Position numbers and translations under genes: made by a program. Source: Ancylobacter mangrovi (GTDB lineage Bacteria > Pseudomonadota > Alphaproteobacteria > Rhizobiales > Xanthobacteraceae). Taken from it: a stretch of 64,000 nt of DNA. Numbering within the stretch: position 1 is the first letter of the stretch; each line of letters opens with the position of its first letter. The stretch lies in the NCBI RefSeq assembly GCF_024752355.1, contig NZ_JANTHZ010000014.1, positions 1-64,000 of the forward strand. The letters are read 5' to 3'. The notes beneath the pieces are model-generated. The model was not told the DNA's origin. It did no database searches and saw only the letters and a list, made by a program, of their open reading frames with translations. Positions 32,721 to 40,615 of the stretch are shown here, piece after piece.

Positions 32721-34415
32721 TCAGCGCGCCGCCGCCGCCAGGCTCGCGAGCCAGCCATGAATGGCATGCACCACCACGGATCCCTCGCCGACGCTGGAGG
32801 CGACGCGTTTGACCGAATCCGCCCGCACGTCGCCGACCGCGAACACGCCGGGAATGCTCGTCGCGTGCTGGGCGACGGCGACCCGGTCGTCATGGACGTA
32901 GCCGGTCTTCACGAAGCCCTTGTCGTCGAGCGCGACGCAGCCGCTGAGCCAGTCGGAGTTCGGCTCCGCGCCGATCATCTGGAACAGGTTCGAGACCTGC
33001 CGCTCGGTCTCGGCGCCGCCGTGCTCGCGCCAGCGCACGGCCTCCAGGCACTCCTCGCCGATGAGCGCGGTGATCTCGCAGCGCGGGTGCAGCGTGATGG
33101 CCGAGGATTCGACGATCCGCCGCACCAGATAGTCCGACATGGTGTCGGTGAGCCCCTCGCCGCGCACCAGTATGTGGACGTGGCTGGCCTTGCCGGAGAG
33201 GAAGATGGCGGCCTGGCCGGCCGAATTGCCGCCGCCGACCACCACCACCTCGCTGTCGACGCACAGCCGGCCTTCCAGCGAGGTCGCCGCGTAGTGCACG
33301 CCCTGCCCCTCGAAGCGGGCGAGGTCGGGTACGTCGAGCCGCCGGTAGCGTGCGCCGGTGGCGACCACGATGGTGCGCGCGGCGATGGTCTCGGTGCCGT
33401 CGAGGCTCACCCGGTAGGGGAAGCCGCTGCAGTCGAGGCTGGTCGCGGCCTTGGCGACGACGAGGCGGGCGCCGAATTTCTGCGCCTGCACCTGCGCCCG
33501 GCCGGCCAGCGCCTGCCCGGAAATGCCGGTCGGGAAGCCGAGATAGTTCTCGATGCGCGAGCTGCTGCCGGCCTGCCCGCCCGGGCCGACCGCCTCGATG
33601 ACGATGGTGTCGAGCCCTTCCGAGGCCGCGTAGACCGCGGCGGCGAGGCCGGCCGGGCCGGCGCCGACGACCGCGACGTCGTAGACATGGTCCGGGTCGA
33701 GTTCCTCGGTGATGCCGAGCGCGTCGGCCAGCGCGCGGTTGGTGGGATGCTCCAGCACCTGCTCGCCGCTCAGGATGACGACCGGCAGCGCGCCGGGGCC
33801 GAGATGGAAGGATTCGAGCGCCTGCTGGGCGCTGGCGTCGTGGTCGATGTCGATCACCCGGTGCGGGTAGCCGTTGCGGGTGAGGAAGCTCTGGATCCGC
33901 AGCGCGCTCGCCGAATGGCCGCTGCCGAGCACCACCGTGCCGCCCTCGGCGTGCTGGATCAGGCCGACGCGGCGCAGGATGAAGGCGCGCAGGATGATCT
34001 CGCCGATATCCGGCTCGGCGCTCACCATCCGCCGGAACGCGTCCCGCGTCACCCTGATCACCCGCGTCGGGCGGGCGGCGCGGGCGCACACCAGCACGGC
34101 GCGGCCGGTGAGGTGGTTGAGCTCGCCGGTGAATTCGCCCGGCTCGTGGGTGATGATGAGCACGTGCCCGTCGCGGCCGTCGCTCTCCAGTATGTCGACC
34201 GCGCCGTCGAGGATGAGGAAAAAGTCGACGCCGCGGTCGCCGACCTCGAACAGGTAGTCGCCGCCGTCGAAGCTCGCCGGCTCGCCGTAGCGCGAGATGC
34301 GCTCGACCATGGCGGGGGGCAGCTTCGGGAAGGTCTGGCCCGGCCGGTCATAGGGATCGGTCGGCATGCCGCCGTCGCCGGCGGGGCCGCGCCGGTCGGG
34401 TGGGGAGATGTTCAT
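32721..34415 (-). CDS. Cyclic-nucleotide-binding / thioredoxin-reductase-like FAD protein lacking the redox CxxC
   Basis: 564 residues from ATG 34415 (AGGAGA seven bases upstream). Domains: a cNMP-binding beta-barrel at about 28-150; a short thioredoxin-like segment at 160-235 ([20 protein letters not shown]); then a thioredoxin-reductase-type flavoprotein from 245, with GAGPAG at 251-256, [26 protein letters not shown] at 394-400 and the FAD-binding GVFAVGDVR near the end. Where classical thioredoxin reductase has the CATC redox pair, this protein reads AATS (376-379). It therefore cannot reduce thioredoxin in the usual way and may sense or transfer electrons differently. It precedes the DsbA-NhaA gene. 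Confidence 0.87.
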   Translation of the reverse strand: MNISPPDRRGPAGDGGMPTDPYDRPGQTFPKLPPAMVERISRYGEPASFDGGDYLFEVGDRGVDFFLILDGAVDILESDGRDGHVLIITHEPGEFTGELNHLTGRAVLVCARAARPTRVIRVTRDAFRRMVSAEPDIGEIILRAFILRRVGLIQHAEGGTVVLGSGHSASALRIQSFLTRNGYPHRVIDIDHDASAQQALESFHLGPGALPVVILSGEQVLEHPTNRALADALGITEELDPDHVYDVAVVGAGPAGLAAAVYAASEGLDTIVIEAVGPGGQAGSSSRIENYLGFPTGISGQALAGRAQVQAQKFGARLVVAKAATSLDCSGFPYRVSLDGTETIAARTIVVATGARYRRLDVPDLARFEGQGVHYAATSLEGRLCVDSEVVVVGGGNSAGQAAIFLSGKASHVHILVRGEGLTDTMSDYLVRRIVESSAITLHPRCEITALIGEECLEAVRWREHGGAETERQVSNLFQMIGAEPNSDWLSGCVALDDKGFVKTGYVHDDRVAVAQHATSIPGVFAVGDVRADSVKRVASSVGEGSVVVHAIHGWLASLAAAAR

Positions 34416-34569
34416 CGGACGTCTCCTGTTGCTGGCGGGATGATCGCACGAAAGGGCACGTCGACGAAGGCGGCGCCGGCGGGGAAAGCCGGGCCGGCGG
34501 CCGGAGCGCCGGCGGATGCTGCCAGCAGATCGCGGCCCCTGTCCAACGGCGTTTTCGCCGCCGCACCCG

Positions 34570-35676
34570 TCAGGGCAGGGCGGCCTCGTCGAGGCGGGCA
34601 TAGTCGGTGTAGCCCTCGGCGCCGCCGCCGTAATAGGTCGCCCGGTCGGCCTCGGCGAGCGCCGCGTCGCGGCGCAGCCGTTCCACCAGGTCGGGATTGC
34701 CGATGAAGGGCCGGCCGAAGGCCACCATGTCGGCATAGCCCGAGGCGAGCGCGTCGATCGCGAGGCGCCGGTCATAGCCGTTATTGGCGATGTATCTTCC
34801 GCCGAACGCCGCGTGCAGCGCCTTGAAGTCGAACGCGTCCGCCGCGTTGGGCCCGCGCGTCTGGCCCTCGACGCAGTGGAGGTAGGCGAGGCCGAGCGTG
34901 CCGAGCTCGCGCGCCAGATGCCCGTAGGTGGCCTGCGGCGTGCTGTCGAGCGGCGTGTCGCCGGCGGAGCGGGTGAGCGGGGAGAGCCGCACGCCGACCC
35001 GGTCGGCGTCCCAGATCTGAGCGACGCCGGTGACGACCTCGACGGCGAGCCGGGTGCGGTTCTCGATCGGGCCGCCATAGGCGTCGGTACGCCGGTTGGT
35101 GCTGTCGCGGATGAACTGGTCGAGCAGGTAGCCGTTCGCCGCGTGCACCTCGACGCCGTCGAAGCCGGCCTCCTTCGCCAGCCGCGCCGCGTGACGGTAG
35201 TCCTCGATGATGCCGGCGATCTCGTCGGTCTCGAGCGCGCGCGGCATGGAGGGCTGCGCCTGGGTACGCGTCTCCAGGAAGATCAGCTCGCCGGCACGGA
35301 TGGCGGAGGGCGCGACCGGCGCGGCGCCGTTCTCCTGCAGGTCCACATGCGAGATCCGCCCGACATGCCAGAGCTGGCAGACGATCCGCCCGCCGGCCCG
35401 GTGCACCGCCTCGATGACGGGGCGCCACGCCTCGACATGGGCGGGCGTGTAGATGCCGGGGGTGAAGGCGTAGCCGCGGCCCTGGCGCGAGATGTTGGTG
35501 GCCTCGGTGATGATGAGGCCGGCCGAGGCGCGCTGGCGGTAATAGTCGACGGCGAGCGGCGAATGCACCCCGTCCATGCCGGCGCGCGAGCGTGTCAGCG
35601 GGGCCATGGCGATGCGGTTCGCGGCCTCGATGGCGCCGATCCGCGTCGGCGAGAAAAGGGCGTCGGCGTCGGGCAT
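34570..35676 (-). CDS. Old Yellow Enzyme family ene-reductase
   Basis: 368 residues, the usual OYE length. Recognised by NRIAMAPLTRSRA near the start, CQLWHVGRISH, the substrate-binding HAAN in VEVHAANGYLLDQF, STNRRTDAYGGPIENR, and VAFGRPFIGNPDLVERL at the end. FMN-bound enzymes of this kind reduce activated C=C bonds, nitrate esters or quinones with NAD(P)H. An AAGGAAG ribosome site lies six bases before the ATG. It stands alone: a separate gap of about 155 bases lies between it and the downstream flavoprotein, and no NemR-type repressor is next to it. Confidence 0.92.
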   Translation of the reverse strand: MPDADALFSPTRIGAIEAANRIAMAPLTRSRAGMDGVHSPLAVDYYRQRASAGLIITEATNISRQGRGYAFTPGIYTPAHVEAWRPVIEAVHRAGGRIVCQLWHVGRISHVDLQENGAAPVAPSAIRAGELIFLETRTQAQPSMPRALETDEIAGIIEDYRHAARLAKEAGFDGVEVHAANGYLLDQFIRDSTNRRTDAYGGPIENRTRLAVEVVTGVAQIWDADRVGVRLSPLTRSAGDTPLDSTPQATYGHLARELGTLGLAYLHCVEGQTRGPNAADAFDFKALHAAFGGRYIANNGYDRRLAIDALASGYADMVAFGRPFIGNPDLVERLRRDAALAEADRATYYGGGAEGYTDYARLDEAALP

Positions 35677-35933
35677 GTCGGGCTTCCTTGTCGTGGGCGA
35701 GGTGCTGCGGCACGAGGCGGAGCGGCCGCCGCGCGCGCAGCCTAGCGCGCCGCGCGGCGCGCGCCCGTCAATCCTGGTGAAAACCGGTAAAGGCGAAGGC
35801 GGGCGGATCGACCCTCGCCACCCGGCATAGCTTTCAATTTTACCAATTTTAACTCGCGGGGGCCCGGGGCGAATACTAACATTCCCCTGCGTACGTCATG
35901 CCGTCAGGCAGTGTTCAGGAGAGGAGCCTCCCG

Positions 35934-36410
35934 ATGGCCTTTTCGCTCAATGTAAACGGCAGGAGCTATGCGATCGACGTGGACGCCGACACGCCGCTGC
36001 TGTGGGTGCTGCGCGACGTCATCGGCCTGACCGGCACGAAGTTCGGCTGCGGCGTCGCCCAGTGCGGGGCCTGCACCATCCATCTCGACGGGCAGGCGGT
36101 GCGCTCCTGCGTGACGACGATCGAGAGCGCGGGCACCTCCCCGATCACGACCATCGAGGCGATCGGCGACACCCCGACCGGCCACCGCGTGCAGCAGGCC
36201 TGGCTCGAGCAGGAGGTCGTCCAGTGCGGCTACTGCCAGTCCGGCCAGATCATGTCCGCCACCGCGCTGCTGAACGAGAACCCGGCGCCGGAGGACGAGG
36301 ACATCGACGCCGTCATGGCCGGCAATATCTGCCGCTGCGGCACCTATCCGCGCATCCGCGCCGCCATCAAGAGCGCGGCGGCGGGCGTGCCGGCCGGCAA
36401 GGGAGGCTGA
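35934..36410 (+). CDS. iorA: Molybdenum hydroxylase 2Fe-2S subunit (IorA-like)
   Basis: 158 residues from ATG 35934, after AGGAGAGGAG. Clusters: Cys39, Cys44, Cys47, Cys59 ([13 protein letters not shown]) and Cys98, Cys101, Cys133, Cys135 ([16 protein letters not shown]). The CGVAQCGAC and CGTYPRI forms are those of isoquinoline 1-oxidoreductase alpha and related quinone- or cytochrome-linked aldehyde dehydrogenases. The upstream gap from the OYE gene is A+T-rich near 35830-35860 and contains the repeated AATTTTA element, a probable promoter area. One base separates it from the large-subunit gene. Confidence 0.9.
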   Translation: MAFSLNVNGRSYAIDVDADTPLLWVLRDVIGLTGTKFGCGVAQCGACTIHLDGQAVRSCVTTIESAGTSPITTIEAIGDTPTGHRVQQAWLEQEVVQCGYCQSGQIMSATALLNENPAPEDEDIDAVMAGNICRCGTYPRIRAAIKSAAAGVPAGKGG

Positions 36411-36411
36411 G

Positions 36412-38562
36412 ATGGGTATTCTCGCCCGGGCCGGGGATCTGCGGCTCTCGCGCCGCTCCTTCGTGGTGTCGGCGCTGTTCGCCGGCGGCAGCCTTATCAT
36501 CGCGCCGCGGCTTATCGGGACGGCGCAGGCCGCCGAGGCGGCGGAGCTCAACGCCTTCATCCGCATCCCGCCGGCCGGCCCCATCGAACTCGTCATCGCC
36601 TCGGTGGAGATGGGGCAGGGCGTCTATATGGGCCTGTCGACCCTGCTCGCCGAGGAGCTGGAGGTCGGGCTCGACCAGATCGTCGCCGTGCCGGCGCCGG
36701 CCAATCCCGCGCTCTACTCCCACCCGGTGCTGCGCGACCAGATAACCGGCGGCTCGGTGAGCATTCGCGGCTTCTGGGAGCCGATGCGCAAGGCCGGCGC
36801 GACCGGGCGCCTGATGCTGGTCGCGGCGGCCGCCGACAGATGGGGCGTGCCGGCGGCGAGCTGCCGCGCCGAGTCGGGCGAGGTGATCCACGCCGCGAGC
36901 GGGCGGCGCCTCGCCTATGGCGAGCTGGCGCAGAAGGCGGCCGGCATGCCGGTGCCGCAGGACGTGCCGCTGAAGCCGGCGAGCGCGTTCCGGCTGATCG
37001 GCAAGCCGGCCCGGCGTATCGACACGCCGGCCAAGGTGGACGGCACCGCCCGGTTCGGGCTCGACGCCCGGCCGCCGGGCGTCGCCTTCGCCGCCATCAG
37101 CATCTGCCCGACCTTCGGCGGCACGCTCGGCTCGGTCGACGACGCCGAGGCGCTGAAGGTGCGGGGCGTGCGAAAGGTGGTCCGTCTGAGCGACGCGGTG
37201 GCGGTGGTGGCCGACCATACCGGCGCCGCGCGCAAGGGGCTGGCGGCGCTGCGCATCGACTGGGACCGCGGCGCCAATGCGAGCCTCACCACGCAGGAGC
37301 TGGAGCGCCGCGCCGACGCCGCCATGGCGGGCGACGCGCTGGTGGCGGTGAACGAGGGCGATGTCGAGGCGGCGACCGGCGGGCCGGTCGTCGAGGCCGT
37401 CTATCGCATGCCGATTCTCCCGCACACGACCATGGAGCCGATGAACTGCACCGTCCATGTGCGCCCCGATTCCTGCGACGTGTGGGTCGGCACGCAGGTC
37501 GCCGGCCGCGCCCGCCAGACCGCCGCCGAGGTGACCGGCCTGCCGGTCGAGAAGGTGATCGTCCACAACCACCTGCTCGGTGGCGGCTTCGGCCGCCGGC
37601 TCGACCATGACGGCGTGACCATGGCGGTGCGGGTGGCGCAGCAGGTCGAGGGGCCGGTCCAGGTGGTGTGGAGCCGGGAGGAGGACGTGCGGCACGATTC
37701 CTACCGCTACCTCAACCTCAGCCGGATCGACATCCGGCTCGGGCCGGACGGCATGCCGGTGGCGCTGCGCCACCGGGTGGTGGGGCCGGCCATCATGGCC
37801 CGCTTCCTGCCGATCTTCTTCAAGGACGGGGTCGATTTCGACATCATCGACGCCGCCGAGAGCCCCTATCGCATCCCGAACAAGCGGGTCGAATTCGCTC
37901 GCCACGAGGCGCCGGAGGGCATGCTCACCGGCAACTGGCGCGGCGTCGGCCCGACCCGCAATGCGCCCGCCATCGAGGGCGGGATCGACGAGGCGGCCCA
38001 TCTCGCCGGCATCGACCCGGTGGAGTACCGGCGCCGGCTGCTCTCCGGCAATCCGCGCCTGCTGGCGGCGCTCGAGCTCGCTGCCGGCAAGGCCGGCTGG
38101 GGCGGGGACCTCGGGCCGCGGCGCGGGCGCGGCGTCGCGCTGATGGCGGCCTTCGGCAGCTTCGCCGCCACCATCGCGCATGTCCATGTCGGCCCGGACG
38201 GGGCGCTGAAGGTGGAGCGCATCGTCTGCGCCGTCGATTGCGGGCAGGCGGTCAATCCCGAGGTGCTGCACCAGCAGGTGGAGAGCGGCATCGTCTACGG
38301 GCTCAGCGCCGCGCTCTACGGGCGGCTCACCATCGAGCAGGGCGCGGTGGTCGAGAGCAATTTCGACGACCAGCCGGTGCTGCGCATCAACGAATGTCCC
38401 GAGATCGAGGTCCATGTCATCGAGAGCGGGGAGGCGCCGGGGGGCATCGGCGAGCTCGGCACGCCGGGCGTGGCGCCGGCGCTGATGAACGCGATCTTCG
38501 CGGTGACCGGCAAGCGGCTGCGCGCGCTGCCGATCGACACCGCCGAACTCAGCGGGAGCTGA
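36412..38562 (+). CDS. iorB: Molybdenum hydroxylase molybdenum-cofactor subunit with Tat leader (IorB-like)
   Basis: 716 residues. The leader LSRRSFVVSALFAGGSLIIA is a twin-arginine signal, so the folded enzyme with its cofactor is exported or membrane-attached. IorB-type features are VEMGQGVYMGLSTLLAEEL, LLGGGFGRRLDHDG, the DGTARFGLDARPPG region, NWRGVGPTRNAPAIE and the terminal GGIGELGTPGVAPALMNAI, where GELG replaces the GVGE of xanthine dehydrogenases. Together with IorA and the following cytochrome c it would oxidise an N-heterocycle or an aldehyde and send electrons to the respiratory chain. The natural substrate is not evident. Confidence 0.9.
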   Translation: MGILARAGDLRLSRRSFVVSALFAGGSLIIAPRLIGTAQAAEAAELNAFIRIPPAGPIELVIASVEMGQGVYMGLSTLLAEELEVGLDQIVAVPAPANPALYSHPVLRDQITGGSVSIRGFWEPMRKAGATGRLMLVAAAADRWGVPAASCRAESGEVIHAASGRRLAYGELAQKAAGMPVPQDVPLKPASAFRLIGKPARRIDTPAKVDGTARFGLDARPPGVAFAAISICPTFGGTLGSVDDAEALKVRGVRKVVRLSDAVAVVADHTGAARKGLAALRIDWDRGANASLTTQELERRADAAMAGDALVAVNEGDVEAATGGPVVEAVYRMPILPHTTMEPMNCTVHVRPDSCDVWVGTQVAGRARQTAAEVTGLPVEKVIVHNHLLGGGFGRRLDHDGVTMAVRVAQQVEGPVQVVWSREEDVRHDSYRYLNLSRIDIRLGPDGMPVALRHRVVGPAIMARFLPIFFKDGVDFDIIDAAESPYRIPNKRVEFARHEAPEGMLTGNWRGVGPTRNAPAIEGGIDEAAHLAGIDPVEYRRRLLSGNPRLLAALELAAGKAGWGGDLGPRRGRGVALMAAFGSFAATIAHVHVGPDGALKVERIVCAVDCGQAVNPEVLHQQVESGIVYGLSAALYGRLTIEQGAVVESNFDDQPVLRINECPEIEVHVIESGEAPGGIGELGTPGVAPALMNAIFAVTGKRLRALPIDTAELSGS

Positions 38563-38564
38563 CC

Positions 38565-39227
38565 ATGCGGGGGCAACAGCTGCGTGAAGCCGGCCGTGCC
38601 GCGCTGGTGGCGCTGGTCGCGGGAGCGGCGATCACCGGCATGATCGCGGTCGCCAGCGGCTCGTCGGGCGACCCTGCGGCCTCGGGCGGCGGGGCGCTGA
38701 AGAGCGTCGCCGAGTTCCGCTCCATAGCCGCCACCGATGCGCGCTCGCGGGCGCTGTTCACCGAGGCGGCGCGGGTCATCACCGATCCGCGCTGCATGAA
38801 CTGCCATCCGGCCACCCGCAGCCCGACCCAGGGCGACGACCTGCACCCGCACATGCCGCCGATACAGGCGAGCGAGAGCGGCATGGGCGTCGCCGGGCTG
38901 AACTGCCATTCCTGCCACCGCTTCGAGAACACGACCCTGCCGGGCACCCGGGTCGGCTCGGTGCCGGGCGCCGAGCAGTGGCTGCTGGCGCCGGCGAGCA
39001 TGGCCTGGCAGGGGCTCACGCTCGGCGAGATCTGCCGCCAGATCAAGGACCCGGCGCGCAATGGCGGGCGCTCGCTCGCCGACATCCTCAAGCATATGGG
39101 CACCGACCATCTGGTCGGCTGGGCCTGGCACCCGGGCGCGGGACGCGAGCCGGCGCCGGGCACGCAGGAAGCGTTCGGCGCGCTGATCGAGGCCTGGATC
39201 GCGACCGGGGCGCACTGCCCCTCGTGA
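38565..39227 (+). CDS. Di-heme cytochrome c, electron acceptor for the IorAB-like enzyme
   Basis: 220 residues, starting two bases after the IorB stop. An N-terminal hydrophobic segment (AALVALVAGAAITGMIAVA) is a signal or membrane anchor. Two heme c sites are seen: CMNCH at residues 77-81 and CHSCH at 114-118. This partner is usual for periplasmic IorAB-type enzymes, which deliver electrons to cytochrome c rather than to NAD. The C-terminal half (LGEICRQIKDPARNGGRSLADILKH) matches cytochrome-associated Isoquinoline-reductase partner proteins of the Isc/'isoquinoline 1-oxidoreductase subunit' type. Last gene of the operon; convergent with an MFS gene. Confidence 0.85.
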   Translation: MRGQQLREAGRAALVALVAGAAITGMIAVASGSSGDPAASGGGALKSVAEFRSIAATDARSRALFTEAARVITDPRCMNCHPATRSPTQGDDLHPHMPPIQASESGMGVAGLNCHSCHRFENTTLPGTRVGSVPGAEQWLLAPASMAWQGLTLGEICRQIKDPARNGGRSLADILKHMGTDHLVGWAWHPGAGREPAPGTQEAFGALIEAWIATGAHCPS

Positions 39228-39239
39228 CGCTCCGGCCCG

Positions 39240-40547
39240 TCAGGCGCCGCTCAACGCGCGGCGATAGGCGCCGCGCCCCATGAACATGACGAGCGCGGAA
39301 AGCGGCGCCAGCAGCCCCGCGACGACGGCGAGCGAGTGGCCGATCTCCTCGCGGCGCACGAAGACGTGGTCGGTCAGCAGCGCCACCAGTAGCGGGCCGA
39401 AGGTCAGGCCGAGCACCCCGATGACAAGGTAGTAGACCGCCGCCGTCCGGCCGTGCAGGCGCGGCGGCGCGACGTCCTGGATGGCGCCGATCAGCAGGCC
39501 GACCGGCAGCGAATAGCAGGCCCAGGCGAGGGCGAGGAAGGCGAGCGCGGTGCCCGCCTTCGGCGCCAGGAAACCCGTCACCGCGAGCGGCGCCACCAGC
39601 GCGATGGCCGGCAGCGCGATATCGATATTGGCGGTGGCAAGCCCACGTCCGCGGGCGCGGCTCGCCAGCGCGCCGCCGGCGAAGGAGCCGAGTACGCCGG
39701 CGACGAGCAGGACGAGGCCGAATTTCAGGCCGGTCTCGGCGGCGCTCCAGCCGAAGCGGCGGATGAAGAAGGCCGGGATCCAGGCCAGCAGGCCGAAGGC
39801 GATGGCGCCGTAGAGCGCGATCGCGCCGTACTGGCAGGCGAAGAAGCGGCGATGGGCTGCGAGGCAGCCGAGCAGCGTGACGGCCTGCGGGCGATCGGCG
39901 AATTGCGGTTCGGCGCGGCGGGCCGGCTCGCGCAGGATGGCCATCAGCAGCGGCACGATCAGCCCGGCGAGGCCGACGATGATGAAGGTCGCCTGCCAGG
40001 AACGCACGATGCCGAAGAGCGGCAACTCGATTTGTGGTGCCTGCTCCACGGCGCGGATGACGGCTCCGCCGCCGATCAGCGCCAGTCCCGAGCCGATCGA
40101 GGCGGCGCCGACATAGACGCCGAGCGGCAGGGAGCGCCGCTCGGGCGGGAAGGAATCGCCGATCATCGACACGGCGGCGGGCGACAGCGAGGCTTCGCCT
40201 GCCCCGACCCCGACCCGGGCGAGGAACAGCCGGCCGAACGAGCCGGCAAGGCCGCAGGCGACGGTCGACAGGCACCAGGCGGTGGCGCCGGCCACCACGA
40301 TCCATTTGCGCGAGGCGCGGTCCACCAGCCAGCCGAAGGGCAGGCCCATGGTCGAGTAGAAGATCGAGAAGGCCAGCCCCTGCAGCAGCGAGAGCTCGGT
40401 GTCGCTCAGCGCGAGGTCCGTCTTTATCGGCTCGACCAGCAGGCTGATGACCATGCGGTCGACGAAGGACACCGTGTAGGCCAGGGTCAGCAGCAGGACC
40501 ATCGTCCAGGCGCGGGCGCGGGACGGCAGGGCGTGGTCGGGCGTCAT
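39240..40547 (-). CDS. MFS transporter (spinster-like)
   Basis: 435 residues with twelve membrane helices. The MFS loop motif is GLPFGWLVDRASRKWIV after helix 2, and the N-terminal TLAYTVSFVDRMVISLLVEPIKTDLALSD stretch is typical of the spinster-like/hexuronate-type carriers in proteobacteria. It is convergent with the cytochrome gene by 12 bases and downstream, in the same direction, of the large regulator at 40616-43555. It may move the substrate of the neighbouring hydroxylase or be controlled by the regulator. Substrate unknown. Confidence 0.87.
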   Translation of the reverse strand: MTPDHALPSRARAWTMVLLLTLAYTVSFVDRMVISLLVEPIKTDLALSDTELSLLQGLAFSIFYSTMGLPFGWLVDRASRKWIVVAGATAWCLSTVACGLAGSFGRLFLARVGVGAGEASLSPAAVSMIGDSFPPERRSLPLGVYVGAASIGSGLALIGGGAVIRAVEQAPQIELPLFGIVRSWQATFIIVGLAGLIVPLLMAILREPARRAEPQFADRPQAVTLLGCLAAHRRFFACQYGAIALYGAIAFGLLAWIPAFFIRRFGWSAAETGLKFGLVLLVAGVLGSFAGGALASRARGRGLATANIDIALPAIALVAPLAVTGFLAPKAGTALAFLALAWACYSLPVGLLIGAIQDVAPPRLHGRTAAVYYLVIGVLGLTFGPLLVALLTDHVFVRREEIGHSLAVVAGLLAPLSALVMFMGRGAYRRALSGA

Positions 40548-40615
40548 CGCATTCCTTCCGCCGGCGGGCCGGTGGCAGGCGGGCGGCCTGCGCGCTCCTG
40601 TGCTCGCCGGGCCGT

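Noticed and set aside
34546-34560. Small hairpin CGGCG-TTTT-CGCCG upstream of the OYE stop
   Set aside because: Five-pair stem with the T-run in the loop; too weak and wrongly arranged for a terminator.
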